DNA from: Minisyncoccota bacterium
GTDB taxonomy: Bacteria > Patescibacteriota > Minisyncoccia > Phycocordibacterales > GCA-2747955
Length of the DNA stretch: 10,075 nt
Reading direction: 5' to 3'
Assembly: GCA_023143935.1 (NCBI GenBank)
Contig: JAGLGQ010000009.1
Span: forward strand, 1 to 10,075
Below are positions 1 through 5,882 of the stretch, piece after piece. Below the pieces are notes generated by a model that was not told the DNA's origin, ran no database searches, and was given only the letters and a program-made list of their open reading frames with translations. Both the position numbers and the translations under genes were made by a program. Every line of letters begins with the position of its first letter. Within the stretch, counting starts at the first letter, position 1.

Positions 1-111
1 ATGAATTTGTGTGTAGGGGTAAAGTTCAAGTCGGACTTTTTGAAAAACGTCCATCGTCGTCCGCGTCAGTCGAACCTTTCAAAAAACACCCATTTCTTTA
101 ACCATTGTTGA
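1..111 (+). other. Left-edge region with a 36-codon ORF of unknown status
   Basis: An ATG at base 1 opens a 36-codon frame ending in TGA at 109-111. It is rich in Lys, Arg and Asn and contains VHRRPRQSNLSKN. The stretch is more GC-rich than its surroundings. It holds a degenerate direct repeat at 29-52 and 68-91 (AGTCG-ACYTT, then A-rich, then CC) and a near-palindrome at 34-51. I recognise no protein family. It could be a tiny gene, the end of a gene cut by the window edge, or an intergenic repeat that happens to be open. The internal repeat favours the last. Confidence 0.25.
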
Positions 112-121
112 AAAAAAACCC

Positions 122-156
122 AAAAAATGAAAAATGCTCCGCATTTTTCATTTTTT
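122..156. terminator. Strong bidirectional intrinsic terminator
   Basis: Bases 122-137 and 141-156 form a perfect 16-bp stem closed by the 3-nt loop TCC. The outer stem is A-run against T-run, so a U-tract follows the GC-containing core on either strand. It would end transcription coming from the left of the window and shield the promoter at 329. Confidence 0.8.
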
Positions 157-179
157 TCAAAGTTAAACAATAACAAATA

Positions 180-227
180 AAAAAATAGATGCATCTATAG
201 ATGCATCTATAGATGCCTCTATTTTTT
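180..227. repeat. 48-bp near-perfect palindrome made of 12-bp tandem units
   Basis: Three tandem 12-bp units (ATAGATGCATCT, the last with a C for A) lie between an A-run and a T-run. The whole block folds into one hairpin with 24-bp arms and a single mismatch (190 against 217). It ends in six T, so it may be a second terminator behind the one at 122-156. The unit is itself palindromic, so smaller alternative hairpins can form. Confidence 0.75.
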
Positions 228-239
228 AGAATTAAATAA

Positions 240-252
240 TAAGCGAAGTTTG
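240..252 (+). repeat. Orphan right half of the intergenic stem-loop element
   Basis: TAAGCGAAGTTTG matches the right stem arm of the full element at 5083-5095 (TTAGCGAAGTTTG) at 12 of 13 positions, and a similar A/T-rich tail follows in both. No matching left arm or GGGGTCGG loop is seen beside it. It lies just before the first gene module. Confidence 0.45.
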
Positions 253-328
253 TAAAAGATATATGTGGGGGGGGTATTTAAGATATGTTAAAAAATTAAT
301 TTAATTGTTATTTTTTAGTTGTATGCGA

Positions 329-337
329 TGTTATAAT
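329..337 (+). promoter_or_regulatory. Extended -10 promoter of the membrane/HEPN operon
   Basis: TGTTATAAT is a perfect extended -10 (TG-n-TATAAT). Its last base is 17 nt before the ATG at 355, giving a leader of about 10 nt with no Shine-Dalgarno sequence. No good -35 box sits at normal spacing, as expected for an extended -10 promoter. A G8 tract lies about 55 bp upstream (267-274). Confidence 0.65.
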
Positions 338-354
338 ATATTTAATAAAAAAAT

Positions 355-1275
355 ATGAAAAATTTTAAAAAAGATAGTAAAATAAAAAAATGCATTTTAT
401 TTTTGCTTGGGTTTTTTGTTTTATTTTTTTCTTGGGACAAATATAATTTTTTTAATAATTTTAGTGTTATTTTGGAATGGTATCATGGTTTCAAATTTGA
501 AAAGTTGTTTGATTATGTTAAAGAATGGCAGACTTTAATTTCGGTTTCAATTGCTTCTATTTTGATTCCTTATTACAGTTATCGTTTTAAAAAAGGACAA
601 CTTTACAAAAAAAATAATTTAATTGTTTATAAAAATATAGTTTATGATTTAAATCAATTTTTAGATATAAGAAGGGGTTTATTAGATTTTGAAGATAATA
701 TTAATATCATTGTTAAAAAAACACAAAAGAGTATTGGTAAGGCGAGTTTTAATCCAGAACATACGAATGTTCCTTTTGAAGATATAAAAAAATTAGGAGA
801 ACATATTAATTCTCTAGAAATAAAAGATTTAGTTATTTTAAACAAAGGGTTAAATATTGTAAGGTTAATTGATATTTTAAATAAAAACATAAATTCATTG
901 GTTGAAAATTTAAATTTTATTATAAAAAAAGAAGATGATGTTTTAAAAAATATTCGTGATAAAATAAATAATAAAATTGATGTACAAATTGAGGAAACAG
1001 ATTCATGTAAAAAAGAGTATATTTTAGAATTAGAGAAAATTATGAAAAACACAGCAATAACTTATTCTTCAACGGGAGTTATTTTGGAACAGTTAAGTGA
1101 ATTAAAAGTTTATATTGAATTTTTGTTTCCAGATAAAAATAAATCTAAAATAAAAAATGAATATGACTATAATAATATTGGTGAAAAAAATAAAGAAAAA
1201 TCTGTTCAATTTATTCAAGAAATAAAAATGAGTGAGCAAAGAGCGCGTTTAGAAAAAAATGATAAAAAAAGATGA
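355..1275 (+). CDS. Two-helix membrane protein of unknown function, partner of the HEPN gene
   Basis: I do not recognise the family of this 306-aa protein. A short basic N-terminus is followed by a hydrophobic helix at about residues 12-27 (CILFLLGFFVLFFSW) and a second at about 59-76 (WQTLISVSIASILIPYYSY). Both termini would then face the cytoplasm. Residues 80-306 are hydrophilic, Lys/Glu/Asn-rich and probably mostly helical, ending in a very charged tail. No catalytic motif is visible. The ATG directly follows an extended -10 promoter and no Shine-Dalgarno sequence is present. The 3' end overlaps the HEPN-motif gene by 17 bp, so the two are probably translated together. By inference it could anchor or sense for the HEPN protein at the membrane. 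Existence of the gene is likely; its function is unknown. Confidence 0.8.
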   Translation: MKNFKKDSKIKKCILFLLGFFVLFFSWDKYNFFNNFSVILEWYHGFKFEKLFDYVKEWQTLISVSIASILIPYYSYRFKKGQLYKKNNLIVYKNIVYDLNQFLDIRRGLLDFEDNINIIVKKTQKSIGKASFNPEHTNVPFEDIKKLGEHINSLEIKDLVILNKGLNIVRLIDILNKNINSLVENLNFIIKKEDDVLKNIRDKINNKIDVQIEETDSCKKEYILELEKIMKNTAITYSSTGVILEQLSELKVYIEFLFPDKNKSKIKNEYDYNNIGEKNKEKSVQFIQEIKMSEQRARLEKNDKKR

Positions 1276-2053
1276 AAAAATAGAATTAAAACTAAATTAT
1301 GGAGGGGTAACTAATTCTTTATATGATAAATTAAGAAAATGCAATGATTCAGTTACATTTGGTTTGCAAACTTTGGAATTGATTAATGAGATACCTCCAG
1401 AATTAGAAATAGATTCTAGTTTTTTAAAAATGAAAATGGGAGAGAACGACATAGATATTTGTGCTAAAAAACAAAAATATAAAGATTGGTTATTAGAAAG
1501 AGGTTTCGAGGATCTTATGAAAGGGGTTGAATATACATTAAGAGATGCTTATAAGTATTCATATATTATTTCTAATCCAATAAAATTTACAAAGTTAAAA
1601 AATTTAAATGATTTTCAAAAAAAAGCTGAATTTTGTACTATTTCAAGTATGATTGAAAAGATTAAATTTTTTTCTATTAAAGATTTAGTTTATGTTGAAC
1701 ATATACTTTCAATTAATAAAGTGAGAAATTGTCTTGTACACAGGGGAGGCATTGTCGGAGAAAAGGATATAAATAATAAAAATTTAAAAATTTTAGAATT
1801 AAAATGGATTAAAATGAAATTATTTTATAAAAATAATAAAAGTGAAGAGGTTGATATTGTTGGAGGAACAAAAATTCAAAATGTTGGACATAGTGGGGCT
1901 TTGGTTTTGTTAAAAAAAGACGAAAAGATAAAAAATTTTAAAAAAGGGGAAAAAATAAGTTTTGATTATAAACAATTTAATGAAATTATTTCAACATGTT
2001 TTCTTTTTGGTGAAGATCTTAAAAATTGTTTACCAAAAAAGATAAAGACATGA
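1259..2053 (+). CDS. HEPN-motif protein, putative RNase/toxin-like partner of a membrane protein
   Basis: This 264-aa soluble protein has the sequence RNCLVHRGG at residues 156-164, which fits the R-N-x3-H signature of HEPN domains. Predicted helices precede it (about 80-155), as expected in that fold. In active HEPN ribonucleases the Arg and His act in metal-independent RNA cleavage; such proteins are common in toxin-antitoxin, CRISPR and abortive-infection systems. About 100 residues follow the motif (170-264), with a VGGTKIQNVGHSGALVLL stretch that may be a small beta domain. The start overlaps the upstream membrane-protein gene by 17 bp and a terminator follows closely. HEPN membership rests on one short motif plus helical context, so a non-catalytic HEPN-like protein is possible. 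No MNT-type antitoxin is seen next to it. Confidence 0.75.
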   Translation: MIKKDEKIELKLNYGGVTNSLYDKLRKCNDSVTFGLQTLELINEIPPELEIDSSFLKMKMGENDIDICAKKQKYKDWLLERGFEDLMKGVEYTLRDAYKYSYIISNPIKFTKLKNLNDFQKKAEFCTISSMIEKIKFFSIKDLVYVEHILSINKVRNCLVHRGGIVGEKDINNKNLKILELKWIKMKLFYKNNKSEEVDIVGGTKIQNVGHSGALVLLKKDEKIKNFKKGEKISFDYKQFNEIISTCFLFGEDLKNCLPKKIKT

Positions 2054-2057
2054 TAAC

Positions 2058-2080
2058 AAAAAAAACTTCCGCGTTTTTTT
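2058..2080. terminator. Intrinsic terminator after the HEPN gene
   Basis: An A-run plus C (2059-2066) pairs with G plus a T-run (2073-2080) across a 6-nt loop, starting 5 nt after the TGA stop. It overlaps the left arm of the stem-loop element at 2063-2107, so the RNA could fold in either of two ways. Confidence 0.6.
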
Positions 2081-2107
2081 CTTGGGGTCGGCTGTTTACG
2101 GAAGTCT
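2063..2107 (+). repeat. Intergenic stem-loop element, copy 2
   Basis: The arm AAACTTCCG (2063-2071) pairs with CGGAAGTCT (2099-2107) with one mismatch. The loop carries TTGGGGTCGGCTG (2082-2094), identical to 13 bases in the loop of the copy at 5049-5098. The stems of the two copies differ but each is self-complementary (CTTCCG/CGGAAG here, CTTTGC/GCGAAG there), so pairing is kept by paired changes. Confidence 0.6.
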
Positions 2108-2143
2108 GGAGTAGATATACCAAAATAGTGTAGGGTTTTCACA

Positions 2144-2182
2144 CATGTTAGATGTATGTGAAAAAAAGAATCGTCTAACATG
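2144..2182. promoter_or_regulatory. Inverted repeat abutting the -10 box, possible operator
   Basis: CATGTTAGATG (2144-2154) and CGTCTAACATG (2172-2182) form an 11-bp inverted repeat with one G-T pair, 17 bp apart. The right arm runs into the TG of the extended -10 at 2181-2189, covering the usual -35/spacer zone. A repressor site is plausible; an RNA hairpin is less so, since it lies upstream of the likely transcription start. Confidence 0.4.
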
Positions 2183-2189
2183 GTATAAT
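2181..2189 (+). promoter_or_regulatory. Extended -10 promoter of the membrane/propeller operon
   Basis: TGGTATAAT is a perfect TG-n-TATAAT. It ends 12 nt before the ATG at 2202, giving an almost leaderless transcript. This placement is the main reason for choosing the start at 2202 rather than the in-frame ATG at 2145, which would lie upstream of the promoter. Confidence 0.65.
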
Positions 2190-2201
2190 CTTCATAGTTT
2201 T

Positions 2202-3671
2202 ATGAAATTAAAAAAAATAAAAGACTTGTTTAATACGAATTGGGAAACTAGAAAAAAGACGATATTTATAGTGATGATTTTTTTGTTTGTTTATTTTTTT
2301 ATTTTAGAAATATTATTTGGTAAAATGGCTTTCTTTGAAGCTGTAAATGAGATATCTTCTGTAGATTTTTCGGAGCTTATGATATTTATTTTAATATCGT
2401 ACACAGTCTTTTATATTTTATCTTTTTTACCAAAATGGTTATTTTTTCTGTTAACTACTATTGCAATAATAGTTATATCATCTTTTTTATATTTACCAGG
2501 AACTGCTATTCAATATTACATTAGAGGTTATATGGATACAAAACATCAAGTTGATTACCAAATTTCTATGCTAGATAATGCTGAATTAGTGTTAGTTGGA
2601 ACGAGTCATGATAAATATACTTCTTCTGGTTATAGTTCTAATAATACAGATTTTAACATTTTAAAATATTTAGATATTCAAGATAATAATCAAAAAATGG
2701 TGAATGTGGCTATGTTCAATGAAGATTATAGCTCTTTCTATGATTCGGTAGTCAAAGGTGAAATTATTTATTATTTAAAACATAAAAAAAAGATTTTAGA
2801 ATTATATGAATATAATTTAAATAATAAAGTCAGTAATTTGTTGGATGTGTGGGAGCATGAACATGATGGAATATTTTATTATGGTGATGGAATTAAAACT
2901 AAATTATTTTTAAACAAAGACGAGTTAATTTGGTATTTTAAGGGTTCTATTAGAAAATACGATTTAGCTGATGATAAAAAAGTATCAGAAAGTCTTTTGA
3001 TTCCTAATAAATTTAATATAGATAAAAATGGATTTTATGAAACAAATTACGATGAAGATACCTATTTTATTCTAGGAGATATTGCAAGTATTTTTTTTGA
3101 GGATAATATTTTATCAATTACTTCAAAAGATTTAGGAATAAAAAAAGATTCACAAAGGTCAACTTCATCTTTATGTTTTAAAAGAAGAAATAGTGGATAT
3201 GGTGATTACCCTGGAGTGGTTAAATGTGATTTGGAGAGTAATAAGTGTAAAATGGAATGTGTTAAGGATGAGCATGGTGAAATATATGCAGAAGCTTCGG
3301 GCCAGCGTTATCCAATTGTAAAATTAAATGATAATGAGATTATTCATATAAGTAATAAGAAAATACATTCAGTTAATTGTGGGGGGTATTTTCAAATTGG
3401 CAAGTGTAGGTTATATTCACAATCTTTTATCAATATATTTAATGGTGTAAAAAGTAGAGAAGTATATAGTTATGTTAGCAGTATTGAACCTAACGGACAC
3501 ATAGGACACATGATTATTTCTAAGGATAATAATTATATTGTTTATTCTTTGAGTGGTTATAAGAATATAGATACATATTTACTCGACATTCGTGGTGGCA
3601 ATAAACCAAAATTGTTGGCCAAAAATGCTTACCCTATATTTTTTAATGTTAAACAAGTTGTTTATGATTAA
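2202..3671 (+). CDS. Membrane protein with a cysteine-rich, probably propeller-like extracytoplasmic region
   Basis: This protein of 489 aa has no family I can name. Three hydrophobic helices lie near the N-terminus at about residues 20-38, 59-76 and 79-98, followed by roughly 390 residues likely outside the membrane. Cysteines cluster at about residues 320-420 (VKCDLESNKCKMECV, VNCGGYFQIGKC), suggesting disulfides. The C-terminal part (SSIEPNGHIGHMIISKDNNY, then YSLSGYKNIDTYLLDIRG) resembles a TolB/WD40-like blade, where a Ser-Lys-Asp turn precedes a strand; this is a weak similarity. A frame extends upstream to an ATG at 2145, but that start precedes the promoter. The stop overlaps the next gene by 8 nt (ATGATTAA), implying coupled translation with the RCC1-repeat protein. 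Confidence 0.75.
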   Translation: MKLKKIKDLFNTNWETRKKTIFIVMIFLFVYFFILEILFGKMAFFEAVNEISSVDFSELMIFILISYTVFYILSFLPKWLFFLLTTIAIIVISSFLYLPGTAIQYYIRGYMDTKHQVDYQISMLDNAELVLVGTSHDKYTSSGYSSNNTDFNILKYLDIQDNNQKMVNVAMFNEDYSSFYDSVVKGEIIYYLKHKKKILELYEYNLNNKVSNLLDVWEHEHDGIFYYGDGIKTKLFLNKDELIWYFKGSIRKYDLADDKKVSESLLIPNKFNIDKNGFYETNYDEDTYFILGDIASIFFEDNILSITSKDLGIKKDSQRSTSSLCFKRRNSGYGDYPGVVKCDLESNKCKMECVKDEHGEIYAEASGQRYPIVKLNDNEIIHISNKKIHSVNCGGYFQIGKCRLYSQSFINIFNGVKSREVYSYVSSIEPNGHIGHMIISKDNNYIVYSLSGYKNIDTYLLDIRGGNKPKLLAKNAYPIFFNVKQVVYD

Positions 3672-4998
3672 GTATTTTAAAAAACATAAAATCGGTTTAA
3701 TTATATGGATTATCTTTATAATTTTTATAGTGATTTCAAATATCAATAGTATTATATATGTTTTTAATGCACCTCATGAAAAAAAAATACCAGAGAAGTA
3801 TTTGATAATTCAACAAGAAACATTAAAAAAGCAAAAAGATTATTTAAAAAAGTTGGAGATATGTGGAAATTCAGATGATATAGTTGATAATATAAAATTT
3901 AAAAAGGTTGTTACTGGTAAAGATTTTACTTGCGCACTTTCTTTGAACGGAGACGTAGCGTGTTGGGGTGCTAACGATAAAGGTCAACTAGGTTTAGGTT
4001 GCAACTTGGATAAAGATATTCCGTATAGAATCAAAAATCTTGAAGGTGCTGTGGATATTTCTGCGGGTATTGATCACGTCTGTGCTGTAATTAAAGATGG
4101 AACTGTAAAATGTTGGGGTAGTGGTGAATACAGAAAGCTGGGACAGAAGGAACTAAAATCTTTTAGTAAGGAAAAGTATAAAAATAGTAATACTCCAATA
4201 CTTGTAGAGGGATTTAGTGACGCTATTTTAGTTAGTGTTGGTGATAAAAGTTCTTGTGCTGTAATTAAAGATGGAACTGTAAAATGTTGGGGGGAAGGTG
4301 GTTTGGATTTGAGACATTTTAATAAAGTTGATTATGATATAGATGGAGAAATGGTGGTTATTCCAATAATCAACTTAGTTAATGTTGTAAAAATATCTGT
4401 AGGTGATAATGTCGCCTGTGCCATAATTAAAGATGGAACCGTAAAATGTTGGGGAGATGATTATGGTTATAAGAAGATAAATAAAAAAGGTCCTTTTTAT
4501 GATTATGAACCTATTATTTTTGAATATTTGAAAAAAGTGCAAGATATTTCAGTGGGTCATGATCACGTCTGTGCTGTAATTCAAGATGGAACTGTAAAAT
4601 GTTGGGGTAGTGGGTCAATGAGTAGGTTCGGAGATGGAAGATTAAATACCCGTGAAGATTATCCTTTTAAAATTAAAGAGTTAAATAATATTGAAAGTGT
4701 AACTGTCGGGAGAAGTCACACTTGTGTCGAAGGAATATCTGGAGATACCAAGTGTTGGTCTAGTGGTGGTTATGGTAAATTAGGAAATGGGAATACTAAT
4801 TATGAAAAGTATCCTAAAATCATTTCAGGTTTAAAAGTAAAACAAATTGATGCTGGAGTTAATCATACTTGTGCTATAATTAAAGATGGAACTGTAAAAT
4901 GTTGGGGAGCAAATATAAGGGGGCAAATTGGCAACCCAAGCGCTTTTTATGCTCAATTAGACCCCATAAATCCTCTTTTTTATCCAAATAGTAAATAA
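3664..4998 (+). CDS. Membrane-anchored RCC1-type seven-repeat beta-propeller protein
   Basis: This 444-aa protein begins with a basic stretch and one hydrophobic helix (about residues 9-33), then a linker, then seven repeats from about residue 88 to the end. Each repeat has a core of the form C-A-x-I-K-D-G-T-V-K-C-W-G, with cores near bases 3933, 4081, 4255, 4417, 4570, 4722 and 4870. Seven is the blade number of RCC1 propellers. Each core carries two cysteines, so one disulfide per blade in an extracytoplasmic domain is plausible. The sixth copy is divergent (TCVEGISGDTKCW). The function is probably binding of a protein or surface ligand; no enzyme motif is seen. I chose the ATG at 3664, which overlaps the upstream stop, over a GTG at 3592 that would add 24 residues unlike a signal sequence. 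It is probably co-transcribed and may be a partner of the upstream membrane protein. Confidence 0.85.
   Translation: MIKYFKKHKIGLIIWIIFIIFIVISNINSIIYVFNAPHEKKIPEKYLIIQQETLKKQKDYLKKLEICGNSDDIVDNIKFKKVVTGKDFTCALSLNGDVACWGANDKGQLGLGCNLDKDIPYRIKNLEGAVDISAGIDHVCAVIKDGTVKCWGSGEYRKLGQKELKSFSKEKYKNSNTPILVEGFSDAILVSVGDKSSCAVIKDGTVKCWGEGGLDLRHFNKVDYDIDGEMVVIPIINLVNVVKISVGDNVACAIIKDGTVKCWGDDYGYKKINKKGPFYDYEPIIFEYLKKVQDISVGHDHVCAVIQDGTVKCWGSGSMSRFGDGRLNTREDYPFKIKELNNIESVTVGRSHTCVEGISGDTKCWSSGGYGKLGNGNTNYEKYPKIISGLKVKQIDAGVNHTCAIIKDGTVKCWGANIRGQIGNPSAFYAQLDPINPLFYPNSK
4081..4907 (+). repeat. Five near-identical 38-bp DNA repeats inside the RCC1 gene
   Basis: A 38-bp block beginning TGTGCTGTAATT and ending AAATGTTGGGG recurs at 4081, 4255, 4417, 4570 and 4870. 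The copies at 4081 and 4255 are identical and the others differ at one to three bases, mostly silently. The surrounding blade sequence is much more diverged. The copies at 4072-4124 and 4561-4613 match over about 52 of 53 bases, including their left flank. Confidence 0.85.
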
Positions 4999-5000
4999 TA

Positions 5001-5027
5001 AAAACAAACTCTAAAAGTTTGTTTTTT
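5001..5027. terminator. Intrinsic terminator of the propeller operon
   Basis: The arms AAAACAAACT (5001-5010) and AGTTTGTTTT (5016-5025) form a perfect 10-bp stem with a 5-nt loop and T-tail, starting 2 nt after the stop codon. A very similar hairpin sits at 8973-9001. Confidence 0.8.
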
Positions 5028-5028
5028 G

Positions 5029-5075
5029 TTTATAAACGAAATTTATGATTCTAAACTTTGCTTACTTGTTGGGGT
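5029..5075 (+). repeat. 47-bp direct repeat, copy A
   Basis: Identical to 9003-9049 over 47 bases, running from TTTATAAACG to GTTGGGGT. Similarity continues leftward through both terminators with a few changes, giving about 75 bp of homology. To the right the copies diverge at once: this one runs into CGGCTGGTTAGC, the other into the tRNA-His acceptor stem. Confidence 0.85.
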
Positions 5076-5098
5076 CGGCTGGTTAGCGAAGTTTGGAA
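5049..5098 (+). repeat. Intergenic stem-loop element, copy 3 (most complete)
   Basis: Left arm 5049-5065 (TTCTAAACTTTGCTTAC) pairs with right arm 5082-5098 (GTTAGCGAAGTTTGGAA) at 16 of 17 positions, counting two G-U pairs, around a 16-nt loop TTGTTGGGGTCGGCTG. It lies between the terminator at 5001 and the promoter at 5117, the same position that copy 2 occupies between its own flanking operons. Confidence 0.7.
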
Positions 5099-5116
5099 AA
5101 TATATATTAGGTGATG

Positions 5117-5122
5117 TATAAT
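5117..5122 (+). promoter_or_regulatory. Likely -10 box of the YhhQ-family gene
   Basis: TATAAT is preceded directly by TG (5115-5116). Transcription from about 5129 would give a leader of about 45 nt. The leader has no Shine-Dalgarno sequence and no C-rich preQ1 riboswitch-like fold that I can see. A 17-codon GTG frame from 5131 overlaps the start and is not called. Confidence 0.5.
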
Positions 5123-5174
5123 ATCATTAAGTGAAAAAAGATATTATTAATAATATGAGTAATAAAATAATACT

Positions 5175-5858
5175 ATGGAGTTAATTTTAATTTGGTTATT
5201 GGTAACTTTTTCGATTGCAACATTTTCAGTTTTAATTGGAAAAAAGTATGGGGTGATTTATCCAACAGTAATATTTGCGGGATTATCAGTATTGGCAAAT
5301 ATATTAGCAGTAAAATTAGTAACAATTGGAGAGTATGTGGTGCCAGCAGGAACATTTGTTTTTATCACAACTTATCTAATTACAGATCTTGTGTCTGAAA
5401 TTTGGGGGAAGAAGGAATCAAGAAATGCGGTATGGGCTGGGTTTTATTTAAATATTGTAGCGGTAGTATCTATATACATCGCAATACAATGGCCAACAGC
5501 AGTATTTGCAATTGAGATGGGAGATATGTTTGCGCAGGTTCTTGGTGGCACATGGAGAATTATTACGGCCTCAATGATTGCATATTTAATATCAATGCAT
5601 TTAGATGTAACATTTTTCCATATGATTAAAAAATGGACAAAAGGAAAACATTTATGGTTGAGAAATAATTTAGCAACAATTCCTGCAAATGCCATTGGAG
5701 CAACAGTTTTTGTTCTTATTGCTTTTTGGGGAGTTGTGCCAAATGTTTGGAGTATGATTCTTACGTTAGCAATCGCCCAGTCTGTAATGGTATTAATTGA
5801 TACACCTTTTGTATATTTAATTAGATATTTAGCGAATAAAATTGAAACAAAAAAATAA
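5175..5858 (+). CDS. yhhQ: Queuosine-precursor transporter, YhhQ/VUT (DUF165) family
   Basis: This 227-aa integral membrane protein has about six hydrophobic segments, the size usual for the family. The stretch VVPAGTFVFITTYLITDLVS at residues 56-75, followed by EIWGKKESRNAVW, is a hallmark of the YhhQ family. Members import the queuosine precursors preQ0/preQ1 for salvage into position 34 of tRNAs with GUN anticodons. A late NAIGATVFVLIAFWG segment and a short basic tail (IETKK) also fit. The start follows a TATAAT box by about 50 nt, and the gene ends convergently 10 bp from the glycosyltransferase gene. No queuosine-pathway gene is adjacent, so salvage with a tgt gene elsewhere is inferred. 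A target tRNA, tRNA-His(GTG), lies about 3.2 kb downstream. Confidence 0.9.
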   Translation: MELILIWLLVTFSIATFSVLIGKKYGVIYPTVIFAGLSVLANILAVKLVTIGEYVVPAGTFVFITTYLITDLVSEIWGKKESRNAVWAGFYLNIVAVVSIYIAIQWPTAVFAIEMGDMFAQVLGGTWRIITASMIAYLISMHLDVTFFHMIKKWTKGKHLWLRNNLATIPANAIGATVFVLIAFWGVVPNVWSMILTLAIAQSVMVLIDTPFVYLIRYLANKIETKK

Positions 5859-5882
5859 ATAATATTTTTTATTTTTTTTGTT
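5846..5882. terminator. Shared bidirectional A/T hairpin between convergent genes
   Basis: AACAAAAAAATAAAT pairs imperfectly with ATTTTTTATTTTTTTTGTT around the 10-bp gap between the two stop codons. The arms overlap the last codons of both convergent genes, so each gene would end in a U-rich hairpin. The stem has no G-C core beyond its outer pair, so the call is moderate. Confidence 0.5.

Noticed and set aside
654-1052. 132-codon minus-strand frame inside the first gene
   Set aside because: Antisense shadow rich in Phe, Ile and Ser from A/T-rich DNA, with no promoter and no family resemblance. The plus-strand gene has promoter and operon context.
1966-2181. 71-codon minus-strand frame across the HEPN terminator
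   Set aside because: Made of antisense HEPN gene end, terminator and stem-loop element. Its residues only mirror those repeats.
2145-2201. In-frame ATG at 2145 as the start of the membrane protein gene
   Set aside because: It lies upstream of the TGGTATAAT promoter, and its first 19 residues are made of the inverted repeat and promoter DNA. The ATG at 2202 begins a basic stretch before the first helix.
3592-3663. GTG at 3592 as the start of the RCC1 protein
   Set aside because: It would overlap the upstream gene by 80 bp and add residues that do not suit a membrane-anchor start. The ATG at 3664 gives a simple 8-nt overlap.
4072-4907. Diversity-generating retroelement target (variable repeats) in the RCC1 gene
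   Set aside because: Differences between blocks are not biased to adenines, there is no template repeat near the RT, and no C-type lectin target or Avd-like gene is present.
4081-4907. CRISPR array
   Set aside because: The repeats lie in one continuous coding frame, spacing is uneven and far too long, and they code for RCC1 blade cores.
2063-5098. Classical integron attC sites
   Set aside because: The stem arms do not match the RYYYAAC/GTTRRRY core sites, and it is the loop rather than the ends that is conserved. No integron integrase is in the window.
5131-5184. 17-codon GTG leader frame before the transporter gene
   Set aside because: Very short, no ribosome site and no attenuator-like residue runs. 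It overlaps the transporter start by chance in A/T-rich DNA.
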